Under the pieces are notes generated by a model. The model saw only the letters and a program-made list of their open reading frames with translations. It was not told the origin of the DNA and searched no databases. Positions 1-10,415 of a stretch of 64,000 nucleotides of DNA are shown piece after piece. Position 1 is the first letter of the stretch. The number at the start of each line of letters is the position of its first letter. This DNA is from Paramesorhizobium leguminum (GTDB taxonomy: Bacteria > Pseudomonadota > Alphaproteobacteria > Rhizobiales > Rhizobiaceae), in the NCBI RefSeq assembly GCF_003217235.1, contig NZ_QJTF01000004.1, forward strand, positions 62,001 through 126,000, written 5' to 3'. The translations under genes and the position numbers were made by a program.

Positions 1-2136
1 CCGGAAGCCGCTCCGGCACAGAATGCCGGTGCGCCCAGGAATGTTGCGCCCCGGGATCCGGGTAGGGATACAGGTGCGCCGAGGTCCGCCGCGCCCGCGC
101 CGGTGCGCGGCAGGGGACCTGTGGTCGCCGACGAGTCGGAAGAGCGTCGTGGCGGCCCTGCCGGTGTCCGCCGTGGAGCGCCCGCCAAGGGAGCTCCGGT
201 CAAGCCGGAAGTACGTACGCCTAAGGTCACCAAGACCGAAGACGATCGCCGCCGCGGCAAGCTGACGCTGACCAGCGCGCTCGATGACGACGCCGCTCGC
301 GGCCGTTCGCTATCGGCCATGCGTCGCCGTCAGGAAAAAGCCCGCCGCGCGATGCAGCAGGAAACCCGCGAGAAGATTTCGCGCGAAGTGATTGTCCCTG
401 AGACGATTACGATCCAGGAACTGGCGCAGCGCATGGCCGAGCGTTCGGTCGATGTCATCAAGTACCTGATGAAGCAGGGCCAGATGATGAAGCCCGGCGA
501 CGTGATCGATGCGGATATGGCGCAGCTGCTCGCGGAGGAGTTTGGCCACACTGTCAGGCGCGTCGCTGAATCCGACGTCGAGGAAGGCATCTTCAACGTT
601 CAGGATGACACAGCGGCTTTCATGTCGCGTCCGCCTGTCGTCACCATCATGGGCCATGTCGACCACGGCAAGACCTCGCTGCTCGATGCCATCCGTAATG
701 CCAATGTCGTGTCCGGTGAGGCCGGCGGCATCACGCAGCACATCGGCGCCTATCAGGTCGAGAAGAACGGCCAGAAGATCACATTCATCGATACGCCCGG
801 CCACGCGGCCTTCACCGCGATGCGCGCCCGTGGCGCGCAGGCCACCGACATCGCCATTCTGGTCGTGGCGGCGGATGACAGCGTCATGCCGCAGACGATT
901 GAATCGATCAACCATGCCAAGGCGGCAGGGGTGCCGATCATCGTCGCGATCAACAAGATCGACAAGCACGATGCCGACCCGCAGAAGGTTCGCACCGGGC
1001 TGCTGCAGCACGATGTCTTCGTTGAAACGATGGGCGGCGAGACGCTCGATGTGGAAGTCTCCGCCAAGACGGGCGCCGGTCTCGACAAGCTTCTGGAAAC
1101 GATCCTGCTCCAGGCCGAAGTTTTGGATCTCAAGGCCGATCCGGATCGTACCGCCGAAGGTGTCGTCATCGAGGCGAAGCTCGATCGCGGCCGTGGTTCC
1201 GTCGCCACCGTTCTCGTCCAGAAAGGCACGCTCAAGCCGGGCGATATCATTGTCGCGGGTAGTGAATGGGGCCGCGTCCGCGCCCTCGTCAACGACCGTG
1301 GCGAAAACGTCAAGGAAGCCGGGCCGGCGTTGCCGGTCGAGGTTCTTGGACTGGGTGGACCGCCGCAGGCCGGCGACCGTCTTGCCGTGGTCGAGAACGA
1401 AGCCCGCGCCCGCGAAATTTCGGAATATCGCCAGCGTCTGGCCCGTGACAAGGCTGTCGCAAGACAGGCCGGTTCGCGCGGCTCGCTGGAACAGATGATG
1501 AGCCAGTTGCAGGCGAGCGGCTTGAAGGAATTCCCGCTGGTCATCAAGGGCGACGTGCAGGGCTCGGTCGAAGCTATCGCCGGCGCGCTGGAGAAGCTCG
1601 GCACCGACGAAGTGCGCGCGCGCATCGTGCATTCCGGCGCCGGCGGCATCACCGAGAGCGATATAGCGCTGGCGGAAGCCTCCAACGCGGCAATCATCGG
1701 CTTCAACGTTCGCGCCAATGTCCAGGCGCGCAGCGCCGCCGAGCAGCAGGGCCTTGAGATCCGCTATTACAACATCATCTACGATCTGGTGGACGATGTG
1801 AAAGCGGCAATGTCGGGCCTTCTGTCGCCGGAGCGCCGCGAAACCTTCCTCGGCAATGCGACGATCCTCGAGGTCTTCAACATCACCAAGGTCGGCAAGG
1901 TCGCGGGCTGCCGCGTCACCGAAGGCAAGGTCGAGCGCGGCGCGGGCGTCCGCCTTATCCGCGACAACGTGGTCATCCACGAAGGCAAGCTCAAGACGCT
2001 CAAGCGCTTCAAGGATGAAGTCTCCGAAGTGCCGGGCGGTCAGGAATGTGGCATGGCCTTTGAGAACTATGATGATATCCGCGCAGGCGATACCATTGAG
2101 TGCTTCCGCGTCGAGCATGTGACCCGCACGCTTTGA
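1..2136 (+). CDS. infB: Translation initiation factor IF-2 (5' end missing)
   Basis: IF-2 is the cytosolic GTPase that brings fMet-tRNA to the 30S subunit and promotes subunit joining. The frame is open from the first base of the window, so about 711 residues are present and the N-terminal part is cut off by the window edge (alphaproteobacterial IF-2 is usually well over 800 residues). The fragment starts with a Pro/Ala/Arg-rich linker, then the IF2_N-like segment ([19 protein letters not shown]), then the G domain: G1 GHVDHGKT near codon 218, G3 DTPGH near codon 264 and G4 NKID near codon 318. The C-terminal domains that bind initiator tRNA follow. rbfA lies 129 bases downstream, in the usual infB-rbfA-truB order. 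Confidence 0.97.
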   Translation, partial: PEAAPAQNAGAPRNVAPRDPGRDTGAPRSAAPAPVRGRGPVVADESEERRGGPAGVRRGAPAKGAPVKPEVRTPKVTKTEDDRRRGKLTLTSALDDDAARGRSLSAMRRRQEKARRAMQQETREKISREVIVPETITIQELAQRMAERSVDVIKYLMKQGQMMKPGDVIDADMAQLLAEEFGHTVRRVAESDVEEGIFNVQDDTAAFMSRPPVVTIMGHVDHGKTSLLDAIRNANVVSGEAGGITQHIGAYQVEKNGQKITFIDTPGHAAFTAMRARGAQATDIAILVVAADDSVMPQTIESINHAKAAGVPIIVAINKIDKHDADPQKVRTGLLQHDVFVETMGGETLDVEVSAKTGAGLDKLLETILLQAEVLDLKADPDRTAEGVVIEAKLDRGRGSVATVLVQKGTLKPGDIIVAGSEWGRVRALVNDRGENVKEAGPALPVEVLGLGGPPQAGDRLAVVENEARAREISEYRQRLARDKAVARQAGSRGSLEQMMSQLQASGLKEFPLVIKGDVQGSVEAIAGALEKLGTDEVRARIVHSGAGGITESDIALAEASNAAIIGFNVRANVQARSAAEQQGLEIRYYNIIYDLVDDVKAAMSGLLSPERRETFLGNATILEVFNITKVGKVAGCRVTEGKVERGAGVRLIRDNVVIHEGKLKTLKRFKDEVSEVPGGQECGMAFENYDDIRAGDTIECFRVEHVTRTL

Positions 2137-2265
2137 CGGGAAACCGACTGCCCCATATAGCAGGATCGCGTCCGATTGGATGCGCTCCTGCATAAGTGGG
2201 CAACGACATCAAGGACGCATCCGCCGGTCTGATCCCGGCGATGCGGATTCTGGGATTACAAAATT

Positions 2266-2706
2266 ATGTCTCGTTCTTCTTCTTCCGGCCTCTCGCAGCG
2301 CCAGCTTCGCGTCGGCGAGCAGGTCCGTCACGCCTTGAGCAATGTGCTCCAGCGCGGCGACATTACCGATCCTGTTCTGGAAAACAGCGTTCTCTCGGTT
2401 TCCGAGGTGCGCCTGTCGCCGGACTTGAAAATCGCCACCTGCTTCATTTCGGTCGTCGGCATGGCCGATAACGATGCCGTCATCAAGGCGCTGAGCACAC
2501 ATGCGAAGTTCATTCGCGGTCGCGTCGCCCCGGAGTTGCGGCAGATGAAATACATGCCGGAATTCCGTTTCCGTACAGATACCAGCTTCGACAATTTCTC
2601 CAAGATCGACGCGATCTTGCGCTCGCCGGAAGTCCTCCGCGATCTGCCCAATCCCCGCGATGATGAGGATGACGGTGACATGGACGGCGACGGCGGGAAC
2701 GATTAG
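2266..2706 (+). CDS. rbfA: Ribosome-binding factor A
   Basis: A 146-residue protein of the RbfA family, a KH-like factor that binds the 30S subunit during late 16S rRNA maturation and cold adaptation. Family features include the early [17 protein letters not shown] helix, [19 protein letters not shown], and the [23 protein letters not shown] segment that holds the conserved fold. The tail after residue 130 is very acidic ([12 protein letters not shown]), which is common in alphaproteobacterial members. It lies between infB and truB, as in most bacteria. A palindromic repeat separates it from truB. Confidence 0.95.
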   Translation: MSRSSSSGLSQRQLRVGEQVRHALSNVLQRGDITDPVLENSVLSVSEVRLSPDLKIATCFISVVGMADNDAVIKALSTHAKFIRGRVAPELRQMKYMPEFRFRTDTSFDNFSKIDAILRSPEVLRDLPNPRDDEDDGDMDGDGGND

Positions 2707-2716
2707 GCGCTGGACG

Positions 2717-2861
2717 CCCTCCCTCCCCCTTGCGGGGAGGGTGGCCCGAAGGGTCGGGTGGGGGTGGTGACGTTTGTGCTTCTGCTGGAGACCGTGGCGC
2801 AAACGTCACCACCCCCATCCGCCCGCTCTGCGGGCACCTTCCCCGCAAGGGGGAAGGAGAG
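2717..2861. repeat. Palindromic intergenic repeat, family R1 copy 1
   Basis: Two GC-rich inverted arms (CCTCCCCCTTGCGGGGAGG at the left, CCTTCCCCGCAAGGGGGAAGG at the right) with inner arms GGGTGGGGGTGGTGACG and CGTCACCACCCCCATCC. The spacer is about 40 bases. Similar elements lie at 42286-42412 and 46974-47099. No ORF or transposase is present in it. The element could fold into a long hairpin between rbfA and truB. Confidence 0.9.
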
Positions 2862-2905
2862 CGCGGCAACCGCAAACGATTTAGTTAACAGGAACATCTC
2901 TGAGA

Positions 2906-3883
2906 ATGGCAAGACGCGGTAAGAAAAAGGGCCGGCCGATTTCCGGCTGGGTAGTGTTTGACAAGCCGAAAGGCATGGGATCGACCGAGGCAGTCTCCAA
3001 GATCAAGTGGCTGTTCAATGCGGAGAAGGCGGGCCATGCCGGTACGCTCGATCCGCTGGCTTCCGGCATGTTGCCGATCGCGCTGGGAGAGGCGACCAAG
3101 ACGGTGCCCTATGTCATGGACGGCGCCAAGATTTATCGCTTTACGGTCGCCTGGGGGCAGGAGCGTTCAACCGACGATCTCGAAGGCGGCGTGACGCAAA
3201 CATCCGACAAACGTCCGGTGAAGGAAGAAATCCTGGCATTGCTGCCGCGATATACCGGCATCATCCAGCAGATTCCGCCGCAATTCTCCGCCATCAAGAT
3301 CGGCGGCGAGCGCGCCTATGATCTGGCACGCGTGGGCGAAAGCGTCGATATTCCGGCGCGAGAGGTCGAAATCGCCAGGATCGATCTCATCGAAATGCCT
3401 GACGACACCCATGCGATCTTCGAGGTTGAATGCGGCAAGGGCACCTATGTGCGCTCGCTTGCCCGCGACATGGGCCGCGATCTCGAATGCTATGGCCATA
3501 TCGCCGATCTGCGCCGTGTCGAGGTCGCGCCGTTTACACAGGAAGATTTCGTCACGCTGGAAGAGCTGCAAGCCGCATGGCCGCCCGTTGCTGAAAAAGA
3601 GCAGACGGAAGACGGCGAGGAAATTCCGATGCCCCGCCGCGATTTCAGCGCCATCGACGCGCTGGTGATCGATACCGGCGCGGCGCTCGATTGCCTGCCG
3701 CAAGTGGCGCTTTCCGACGAACAGGCCCACCGCATCCGCATGGGCAATGCGGTGATCCTGCGTGGACGCGATGCGCCCGTCGAGGCGGAAGAGGCGTGCG
3801 CCACGGTTCGCGGCCGGCTGCTCGCCATCGGCTATGTCGAACAGGGGCAGTTCAAGCCGAAACGGGTTTTCACGGCTGGATAG
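2906..3883 (+). CDS. truB: tRNA pseudouridine(55) synthase TruB
   Basis: TruB makes pseudouridine 55 in the T-loop of elongator tRNAs. The 325-residue product has the family start ([22 protein letters not shown]) and the catalytic motif [12 protein letters not shown], with the nucleophile at Asp49. Further on are the [17 protein letters not shown] and [15 protein letters not shown] motifs. The C-terminal third (after about residue 235) is a PUA-like extension. It follows rbfA and precedes rpsO, the conserved order of this operon in proteobacteria. Confidence 0.96.
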   Translation: MARRGKKKGRPISGWVVFDKPKGMGSTEAVSKIKWLFNAEKAGHAGTLDPLASGMLPIALGEATKTVPYVMDGAKIYRFTVAWGQERSTDDLEGGVTQTSDKRPVKEEILALLPRYTGIIQQIPPQFSAIKIGGERAYDLARVGESVDIPAREVEIARIDLIEMPDDTHAIFEVECGKGTYVRSLARDMGRDLECYGHIADLRRVEVAPFTQEDFVTLEELQAAWPPVAEKEQTEDGEEIPMPRRDFSAIDALVIDTGAALDCLPQVALSDEQAHRIRMGNAVILRGRDAPVEAEEACATVRGRLLAIGYVEQGQFKPKRVFTAG

Positions 3884-3888
3884 GGTGA

Positions 3889-3963
3889 GTAGGGCAGTAA
3901 GGCAGTAGGGCAATATGTTAAGCGCCAAACATACTGCCCTACTGCCTTACTGCCCCACTGCCT
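3889..3963. repeat. Palindromic repeat, family R2 copy 1
   Basis: An inverted repeat beginning six bases after the truB stop. The left arm carries GGGCAGTAAGGCAGTAGGGC and the right arm GCCCTACTGCCTTACTGCCC, with a short AT-richer loop containing AATATGTT. The same family appears at 33777-33859 and 49947-50034, each time directly after a stop codon. Confidence 0.9.
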
Positions 3964-4108
3964 TTCGAGAAATAACTGGTGTTATCGCCCCTTTTGCCCT
4001 ATATGCGCGGCATCGGCGGGGTTTCCCCTGCTGTATTGAACCGGCCCCCGCTGGACGACATCCCGGCCGTGGGCGACTTTTCTCCTCTCAATCAAGGAAG
4101 GAATTACG

Positions 4109-4378
4109 ATGTCGATTACTGCTGAACGCAAGCAAGCCGTCATTCAGGAATACGCAACGAAGGCAGGCGATACCGGCTCTCCGGAAGTCCAGGTTGCCGT
4201 TCTCTCGGAGCGCATTTCCAATCTGACCGAGCACTTCAAGGACCACAAGAAGGACAACCACTCCCGCCGTGGCCTTCTGAAGCTCGTCTCGCAGCGCCGC
4301 CGCCTCCTCGACTATCTCAAGGGGGTGGACCAGAGCCGCTACCAGGTGCTGATCGGCAAGCTGGGCCTGCGCCGCTAG
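4109..4378 (+). CDS. rpsO: 30S ribosomal protein S15
   Basis: S15 binds 16S rRNA in the central domain and is needed for early 30S platform assembly. The product is 89 residues, the standard length. It has the signature regions [17 protein letters not shown] and [29 protein letters not shown], and ends in the usual IGKLGLRR. A good ribosome binding site (AAGGAAGG) lies about eight bases before the ATG. It is followed at 236 bases by pnp, the classical rpsO-pnp pair. Confidence 0.98.
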   Translation: MSITAERKQAVIQEYATKAGDTGSPEVQVAVLSERISNLTEHFKDHKKDNHSRRGLLKLVSQRRRLLDYLKGVDQSRYQVLIGKLGLRR

Positions 4379-4387
4379 GCAATTCTC

Positions 4388-4416
4388 TTCGGCGGGCGTC
4401 CACGGCGCCCGCCGAA
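4388..4416. other. Perfect stem-loop between rpsO and pnp
   Basis: The arms TTCGGCGGGCG and CGCCCGCCGAA form an 11-bp perfect stem with a 7-base loop, starting 10 bases after the rpsO stop. There is no T-run after it, so it is not a classical terminator. In other bacteria the rpsO-pnp intercistronic region holds an RNase III-processed hairpin used in PNPase autoregulation. This stem is in the right place for that role, but the role is inferred. Confidence 0.6.
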
Positions 4417-4614
4417 ATTCAATCCGGCTTCTATTTCGTTCACGGAAGCCAGCCATGGACCTGTCATGGGGCAGGATTGCAGGCAGCTTGGCCAGATGCG
4501 AGATATCCGTTTCGTCCAAGTTTTCTGCTGTCTTGCCCGTGGCCTGTCCGCCAACGAAGCAGGGAAGGCGGGCGCGGCTAATGCGCGGCTTTCCCAAATG
4601 CCAAGGACTGAACC

Positions 4615-6756
4615 ATGTTCAAAACCCATAAAGTCGAAATCGAATGGGGCGGTCGTCCGCTCATTCTCGAAACCGGCAAGATCGCCCGTCAGGCTGATGG
4701 CGCCGTGCTTGCCACCTATGGCGAAAGCGTTGTCCTCGCCACCGTCGTCTCCGCCAAGGAGCCGAAGCCGGGTCAGGATTTCTTCCCGCTCACCGTCAAC
4801 TATCAGGAAAAGACCTACGCGGCCGGCCGCATCCCCGGCGGCTATTTCAAGCGCGAAGGCCGTCCGAGCGAGAATGAGACGCTCGTCTCCCGCCTGATCG
4901 ACCGTCCGATCCGCCCGCTCTTCGCCGAAGGCTACAAGAACGACACGCAGGTCATCATCACGGTCCTCCAGCATGACCTTGAGAACAATCCCGACGTTCT
5001 GTCGATGGTCGCCGCCTCTGCGGCGCTGACGCTTTCCGGGGTGCCCTTCATGGGCCCGATCGGCGGCGCGCGCGTCGGCTTCATCAACGGCCAGTATGTG
5101 CTGAACCCGCATATCGACGAAATGCCGGAATCCAAGCTTGATCTCATCGTCGCCGGCACGTCGGATGCCGTGCTGATGGTGGAATCGGAAGCGCAGGAAC
5201 TGCCGGAAGACGTGATGCTCGGCGCCGTCGTGTTCGGCCAGAAGGCATTCCAGCCGGTGATCGACGCGATCATCAAGCTCGCCGAAGTGGCTGCCAAGGA
5301 GCCGCGCGATTTCCATCCGGAAGATCTCTCCGCCATCGAAGCCGAAATGCTCGCCTTCATCGAGGGCGACCTGCGCGCCGCTTATAAGATCACCGACAAG
5401 CAGGCCCGCTACGCCGCCGTCGATGCCGCCAAGGCCAAGGTCAAGGCGCATTTCCTGCCGGAAGGCGAGGAAGCCAGGTACTCCGCCGAGAAAATCGCGA
5501 CCGTGTTCAAGGAACTCCAGGCCAAGATCGTGCGCTGGAACATCCTCGACACCGGCCATCGCATCGATGGCCGCGATCTGACCACCGTGCGCCCGATCGA
5601 GGCGCAAGTCGGCATTTTGCCGCGCACGCACGGCTCCGCCCTGTTCACCCGTGGCGAGACGCAGGCGATTGTCGTCGCCACGCTCGGCACCGGCGAGGAC
5701 GAGCAGTTCATCGATTCACTGACCGGCATGTATAAGGAAACCTTCCTTCTGCATTACAACTTCCCGCCGTTCTCCGTCGGTGAAACGGGCCGCATGGGTT
5801 CGCCCGGCCGTCGCGAGATCGGCCATGGCAAGCTCGCCTGGCGCGCCATCCACCCGATGCTGCCCGCCAAGGAGCAGTTTCCCTATACGATCCGGGCCGT
5901 CTCCGAGATCACCGAGTCGAACGGCTCGTCCTCGATGGCGACCGTCTGCGGCACCTCGCTGGCGCTGATGGATGCGGGCGTTCCGCTGGTGCGTCCGGTT
6001 GCCGGCATCGCCATGGGCCTGATCAAGGAAGATGAGCGTTTCGCCGTTCTCTCCGACATTCTCGGTGACGAGGATCATCTGGGCGACATGGACTTCAAGG
6101 TCGCCGGAACGGAAAACGGCATCACCGCGCTGCAGATGGACATCAAGATTGCCGGTATCACCGAAGAGATCATGAAGGTCGCTCTCGATCAGGCGAAGGG
6201 CGGTCGCGCCCATATTCTGGATGAAATGTCCAAGGCGCTCTCCGGCGCGCGCGCTGAACTCGGTGAGTTCGCTCCGCGCATCGAAGTGATGAACATCCCG
6301 ACCGACAAGATCCGCGACGTGATCGGTTCCGGCGGCAAGGTCATCCGGGAGATCGTCGAGAAGACCGGCGCCAAGATCAACATCGAAGACGACGGCACGG
6401 TCAAGATCGCTTCGTCCAACGGCAAGGAGATCGAAGCGGCGAAGAAATGGATCCACTCCATCGTTGCCGAGCCGGAAATCGGCGAGATCTACGAAGGCAC
6501 GGTCGTCAAGACCGCCGATTTCGGCGCTTTCGTCAATTTCTTCGGCCCGCGCGATGGCCTGGTCCATATCTCGCAGCTGGCCTCCGAGCGCGTCAACAAG
6601 ACCTCCGACGTGGTCAAGGAAGGCCAGAAGGTCTGGGTCAAGCTGATGGGCTTCGATGAGCGCGGCAAGGTCCGCCTGTCGATGAAGGTCGTCGATCAGG
6701 AAACCGGCAAGGAAATCGTTTCGGACCGGAAGAACGCCGAAGCCGACGCGGATTAA
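4615..6756 (+). CDS. pnp: Polyribonucleotide nucleotidyltransferase (PNPase)
   Basis: PNPase degrades RNA 3' to 5' with phosphate and can also add tails; it is a trimeric cytosolic enzyme of the degradosome. The 713-residue length matches the family. Two RNase PH cores are visible (first about residues 5-145, with the [21 protein letters not shown] segment; second about 310-540, with [23 protein letters not shown] and [23 protein letters not shown]). A KH domain follows ([15 protein letters not shown], about 563-577), then a C-terminal S1 domain ([20 protein letters not shown], about 622-690). It is the last gene of the infB-pnp block; a strong terminator follows within 20 bases. Confidence 0.98.
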   Translation: MFKTHKVEIEWGGRPLILETGKIARQADGAVLATYGESVVLATVVSAKEPKPGQDFFPLTVNYQEKTYAAGRIPGGYFKREGRPSENETLVSRLIDRPIRPLFAEGYKNDTQVIITVLQHDLENNPDVLSMVAASAALTLSGVPFMGPIGGARVGFINGQYVLNPHIDEMPESKLDLIVAGTSDAVLMVESEAQELPEDVMLGAVVFGQKAFQPVIDAIIKLAEVAAKEPRDFHPEDLSAIEAEMLAFIEGDLRAAYKITDKQARYAAVDAAKAKVKAHFLPEGEEARYSAEKIATVFKELQAKIVRWNILDTGHRIDGRDLTTVRPIEAQVGILPRTHGSALFTRGETQAIVVATLGTGEDEQFIDSLTGMYKETFLLHYNFPPFSVGETGRMGSPGRREIGHGKLAWRAIHPMLPAKEQFPYTIRAVSEITESNGSSSMATVCGTSLALMDAGVPLVRPVAGIAMGLIKEDERFAVLSDILGDEDHLGDMDFKVAGTENGITALQMDIKIAGITEEIMKVALDQAKGGRAHILDEMSKALSGARAELGEFAPRIEVMNIPTDKIRDVIGSGGKVIREIVEKTGAKINIEDDGTVKIASSNGKEIEAAKKWIHSIVAEPEIGEIYEGTVVKTADFGAFVNFFGPRDGLVHISQLASERVNKTSDVVKEGQKVWVKLMGFDERGKVRLSMKVVDQETGKEIVSDRKNAEADAD

Positions 6757-6776
6757 TCTTCGCCCTTTGAACAGAG

Positions 6777-6808
6777 AAAAGCGCGCTCCCGGGCGCGCTT
6801 TTTTATTT
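6777..6808 (+). terminator. Rho-independent terminator after pnp
   Basis: A stem of AAAAGCGCGC and GCGCGCTTTT closes over a short TCCCGG loop and runs directly into TTTTTTATTT. It lies 20 bases after the pnp stop and ends the infB-pnp transcription block. Confidence 0.92.
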
Positions 6809-6870
6809 GCCCCATTTTTTTATTTATCCAGTGATTCCGCATTTCGGGAAGATGAGATAAAGGACCTTCC

Positions 6871-7893
6871 ATGGCTTCCCCCGCGCAACAGACACTCTTC
6901 CTGCCCTACGAAAACGGCATATTGCCCCTGCCCGGCGAGGGAGCGCGCTTCCTTGTGGCCGGCATCGAGGCGGATATGGCGCCGAGCGACGCCTGGAAAA
7001 GAGCGCTCACCTGCCTTCAGCCATTCCGCCCGGATTATCTCACGCTGGAGCGGGCAGGGTTCCACGTCGTGCCAAGGCTTGGAGGTAGCGCCGGTTTCGA
7101 TGGCGGGCTCATGCTCATCGGCAAGCACCGTGGCCGCAACGAGCAATGGTTCGCCGATCTCCTTTCACGTGTGGCGCCGAATGGCACCATCGTCGTGTGC
7201 GGCGATAAGAAGCTTGGTATCGATGGTTTCCGCAAATGGGCGGAGAAGGTTGCTGTGGCGGAAGACCGGCTATCCAAGAACCACGCCGTCGTGTTCTGGA
7301 TGAAGCGGCCTTCGGAGTTGTCGGAAGAGGCAATAAATGCTCTGCGCCCGGTGGGAAAGCGTGTTGATAACCGGTTCGACACCGCGCCCGGCATGTTCTC
7401 TTATGGTGATATCGACAAGGGTTCGGCGCTGCTTGCCTCTCATCTGCAAGGCCGGCTGAAGGGCGCTGTGGCCGATTTCGGCGCAGGTTGGGGCTATCTT
7501 TCCGCCGAGTGCGTGAAACACCCGCAGAAGATCAGCAAGCTCGACCTCTACGAGGCGGATTTCGAGGCCATCGAAGCCGCGCGGAAAAATCTCTCCGGCT
7601 TGTCAGGTGGCATTCCGTTGGGTTTCTTCTGGCATGATCTCGTCGCTGAGCCAGTGATGGAAATCTACGATACCGTGGTGATGAACCCGCCCTTTCACGA
7701 GGGTCGCGCGATGGATGTATCGCTTGGGATAAATTTCATCGCCGTCGCCGCGCGGCGGCTCAAGCCCGGCGGCAGGCTGCTTCTCGTTGCCAACCGGCAA
7801 CTGCCCTATGAGGCGGCGCTGGCGCCGCTTTTCCGTTCGGTGGAAATGTTACAGGATGCTCAGGGGTTCAAGGTGATCGAGGCGCGGCGGTAA
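6871..7893 (+). CDS. RsmC-like class I SAM-dependent methyltransferase
   Basis: A 340-residue two-domain protein resembling RsmC, which methylates G1207 of 16S rRNA on N2. The N-terminal half (to about 165) looks like the degenerate methyltransferase domain of RsmC. The C-terminal half has a SAM-binding motif I (VADFGAGWGYLSAECV), an acidic motif II (LDLYEADFEAIEAARKNL) and the catalytic NPPFH motif (VVMNPPFHEGRA), typical of guanine-N2 rRNA methylases. Next comes the KPGGRLLLVANRQLPYE segment of the family. It stands alone between the pnp terminator and the convergent recF. The substrate is inferred from the family; RlmG-type activity is an alternative. Confidence 0.82.
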   Translation: MASPAQQTLFLPYENGILPLPGEGARFLVAGIEADMAPSDAWKRALTCLQPFRPDYLTLERAGFHVVPRLGGSAGFDGGLMLIGKHRGRNEQWFADLLSRVAPNGTIVVCGDKKLGIDGFRKWAEKVAVAEDRLSKNHAVVFWMKRPSELSEEAINALRPVGKRVDNRFDTAPGMFSYGDIDKGSALLASHLQGRLKGAVADFGAGWGYLSAECVKHPQKISKLDLYEADFEAIEAARKNLSGLSGGIPLGFFWHDLVAEPVMEIYDTVVMNPPFHEGRAMDVSLGINFIAVAARRLKPGGRLLLVANRQLPYEAALAPLFRSVEMLQDAQGFKVIEARR

Positions 7894-7926
7894 TTCAGGC
7901 GGCTTCTGTTGGAATCCTCTCTGGAA

Positions 7927-9093
7927 CTACCCAGCGCCAAGCGTTCCGCCCGATACGGTGAAAAACTGCGCCCGGTCACCAAGCGCGTCGAACAGCGCGC
8001 GGTCCGTGCCTGTCATGAAGGCTTGGCCGCCCAGATCGTCAATGATGCCGAAAAGCGCTGCGCGGCGTCCCTCGTCAAGATGCGCGGCGATTTCGTCGAG
8101 AAGCAGGATCGGCGCCATGCCCGACAATTCGCCGGTGAGGCGCGCGTGTGCCAGAACGAGCCCGATCAGCAGCGCCTTCTGTTCACCCGTCGAACAGAGC
8201 CCAGCCGGCATTGACTTCGGCCTATGGCGGACGATCAGGTCGGTGCGGTGCGGCCCTTCGAGCGTACGCCCTGCGGCGCGGTCGCGCGGGCGGCCATCAC
8301 GCAATGCGCGTCGGAAGTCCTCCTCCAGGTCGACCGCCGGCGTGCTTGCGATACGCTCTTCAAGCGCGCCTTCGAGAAAGCAGTCCGACCGGGGAAACGG
8401 TCCTTCCTGCGGCAGGCGCTCGATCATGGAAGTGATGAGGTGCATCAGTTCGGCGCGCGCGGCGGCGATTGCCGTGCCGAGTTCCGCCATCTGCGCCTCG
8501 ATCGCATCGAGCCAGCCCGCATCGCTGCGTTCCTCGGTGAGAAGCCGGTTGCGGCTGCGCATCGCTTTTTCGTAATCGAGCACACGCCTGCCATGGGCGG
8601 TATCGATGGCAAGCACCATGCGGTCCAGAAAACGTCGCCTGTCGGCCGCGGGGCCGGTGAAGAGGCCGTCCATGGCGGGCGCCAGCCAGATGATGCGGGA
8701 ATAATCGAGAAGCGCGTCAGCGGACGCTGCCTGCGCGCCATTGATGCGCGCCTTGCGGGCGGTATCGCCGATCGCATTGCCGGCAAGCCCGGTGCCAACT
8801 TCGACCTCGCCGTAAGCGGCACATTCGAGCGCCGCATGGATGGCGAAGCCATCCGGCGCACCGTTTTGCGTCACGTCGGGATAGGTTGCGCGTCGCAGGC
8901 CGCGTCCGGGGGAGAGGAAGGAAACGGCTTCCAGAAGATTGGTTTTGCCCGATCCGTTCTCGCCGGTCAGAACGACATGGGCAGGCGAAAGCGACAGCGA
9001 AAGGCCGGAATAATTGCGGAAATGCGCCAGGCGAAGCCGCCGAACCGCCACCCGGTCCGGGCGTCTTTCCTCTTCCTTTGTCCTGCCCGTCAC
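7927..9093 (-). CDS. recF: DNA replication and repair protein RecF
   Basis: RecF is an SMC-like ATPase that binds DNA at gaps and loads RecA with RecO and RecR. The 388-residue product has Walker A GENGSGKTN (Lys50), the family phrase LRLAHFRNYSG just before it, an ABC-type signature region late in the protein (STGEQKALLIGLVLAHARL) and Walker B (PILLLDEIAAHLDEGRRAALF). It starts 10 bases after the dnaN stop on the same strand, giving the order dnaA-dnaN-recF. recR is also in the window at 50039. Confidence 0.96.
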   Translation of the reverse strand: MTGRTKEEERRPDRVAVRRLRLAHFRNYSGLSLSLSPAHVVLTGENGSGKTNLLEAVSFLSPGRGLRRATYPDVTQNGAPDGFAIHAALECAAYGEVEVGTGLAGNAIGDTARKARINGAQAASADALLDYSRIIWLAPAMDGLFTGPAADRRRFLDRMVLAIDTAHGRRVLDYEKAMRSRNRLLTEERSDAGWLDAIEAQMAELGTAIAAARAELMHLITSMIERLPQEGPFPRSDCFLEGALEERIASTPAVDLEEDFRRALRDGRPRDRAAGRTLEGPHRTDLIVRHRPKSMPAGLCSTGEQKALLIGLVLAHARLTGELSGMAPILLLDEIAAHLDEGRRAALFGIIDDLGGQAFMTGTDRALFDALGDRAQFFTVSGGTLGAG

Positions 9094-9103
9094 CGCAATG
9101 CCG

Positions 9104-10222
9104 TCAAACGCGCATCGGCATCAGCACATAAAGGGCATCTTCGTCGCCGGTATCGCGCACCAGTGTCGGCGATCCGGCGTCGGCCAGGAGGAAGATGGCG
9201 TTGGTGCCGGAAAGCTGTGCCGTGATGTCGAGAAGATATTTGGAGTTGAAGCCGATCTCGATCGCGTCAGCGTCGTAATCGGCCGGCAATTCATCCGTAG
9301 CGCTGCCGGAATCCGGATTGTTGACCGTGAGCGTCAACTGTCCATCGGCGATGGCGAGCTTCACCGCGCGTCCGCGCTCGCTCGAAATGGTCGAGACGCG
9401 GTCGACGGCGGAGGCGAAGCTCTGCCGGTCGATGGTCAGTTTCTTGTCGTTGCCGAGCGGAATGACGCGCTGATAGTCCGGAAACGTGCCGTCGATCAGC
9501 TTCGAGGTGAGGACGATGGAACCGATAGTGAACCGGATCTTGGCTTCGGAGAGTTCGACCGTGACCGTCACTTCCGGATCGTCGACGAGCTTTTGCAGTT
9601 CCGCCACCGTCTTGCGCGGAATGATGATGCCCGGCATTCCCTCTGAGCCGGCGGGCGCCTCCAGATCAGCGCGCGCCAGACGGTGCCCGTCGGTCGCCAC
9701 GGCGCGCAGCTTCAGCGCGCCATCGTTCTCGATGGTGTGCAGATAGATGCCGTTCAGATAATAGCGCGTCTCTTCGGTGGAGATGGCGAACTGCGTGCGG
9801 TCGATCAGCCGCTTCAGCGCGCTCGCCGGAAGCTTGAAACTATGCGTGAAAGACCCGGCGGTCAGTTCGGGAAAATCCGATTGCGGCAGGCATTGCAGCC
9901 GGAAGTTCGAACGGCCCGATGCGACGGCGAGCGAATTTCCGTCCGGATTGGTGGCGAGCAGCACTTCCGCTCCATCCGGCAGCTTGCGCACGATGTCATA
10001 AAGCAGGTGAGCGGGAACGGTCGTAGCGCCAGCCTGCTCCGCCATGGCGGGCGTCGCCTCGGTGATCTCAAGATCGAGATCCGTCGCCTTGAGCTGTAGG
10101 CTCGCGCCATCGGCTGCAAGCAGCACATTCGACAAGATGGGTATGGTGTTGCGCCGCTCGACGACGCGATGAACGTGATTAAGCGACTTCAAGAGATTGG
10201 AACGTTCGAGAGCGACACGCAT
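9104..10222 (-). CDS. dnaN: DNA polymerase III beta subunit (sliding clamp)
   Basis: The beta clamp encircles DNA and gives the replicase its processivity. The 372-residue product spans three clamp domains and has family segments VHRVVERRNTIPILSNVLL, TDLDLEI, FAISTEETRYYLNGIYLH and a near-invariant C-terminus (ALYVLMPMRV) that contributes to the peptide-binding pocket. It lies between dnaA (193 bases upstream) and recF (10 bases downstream) on the minus strand. A TTGATAACC-like sequence and a polypurine run occur in the dnaA-dnaN gap, but I cannot assign a promoter with confidence. Confidence 0.97.
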   Translation of the reverse strand: MRVALERSNLLKSLNHVHRVVERRNTIPILSNVLLAADGASLQLKATDLDLEITEATPAMAEQAGATTVPAHLLYDIVRKLPDGAEVLLATNPDGNSLAVASGRSNFRLQCLPQSDFPELTAGSFTHSFKLPASALKRLIDRTQFAISTEETRYYLNGIYLHTIENDGALKLRAVATDGHRLARADLEAPAGSEGMPGIIIPRKTVAELQKLVDDPEVTVTVELSEAKIRFTIGSIVLTSKLIDGTFPDYQRVIPLGNDKKLTIDRQSFASAVDRVSTISSERGRAVKLAIADGQLTLTVNNPDSGSATDELPADYDADAIEIGFNSKYLLDITAQLSGTNAIFLLADAGSPTLVRDTGDEDALYVLMPMRV

Positions 10223-10415
10223 GATGGACCGGACTCACTGACTTCTGGCCGGCGAGGCGAGCCATCGGCTTCGCCTGCCGGAACGGGACGGGTGGCCGTC
10301 CCAAGGGGGTATAAAGTGGCAGATATGGGGGCTTAAAAGCAAGCCCGCGCGAAACGGATAGCTCCGCGCAAGCCGCCTTTCTGTTGATAACCGCTTTTGG
10401 CTGGGAGAGTTCGGA

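Noticed and set aside
310-2193. A 627-residue open frame antisense to infB
   Set aside because: High-GC codon bias commonly leaves the complementary frame open. The sense frame has all IF-2 motifs, and the antisense product has no recognisable domain or binding site.
4375-5631. A long antisense open frame over rpsO-pnp
   Set aside because: Overlaps two well-conserved genes on the opposite strand; composition (Asp/Gly/His-rich) is typical of shadow frames.
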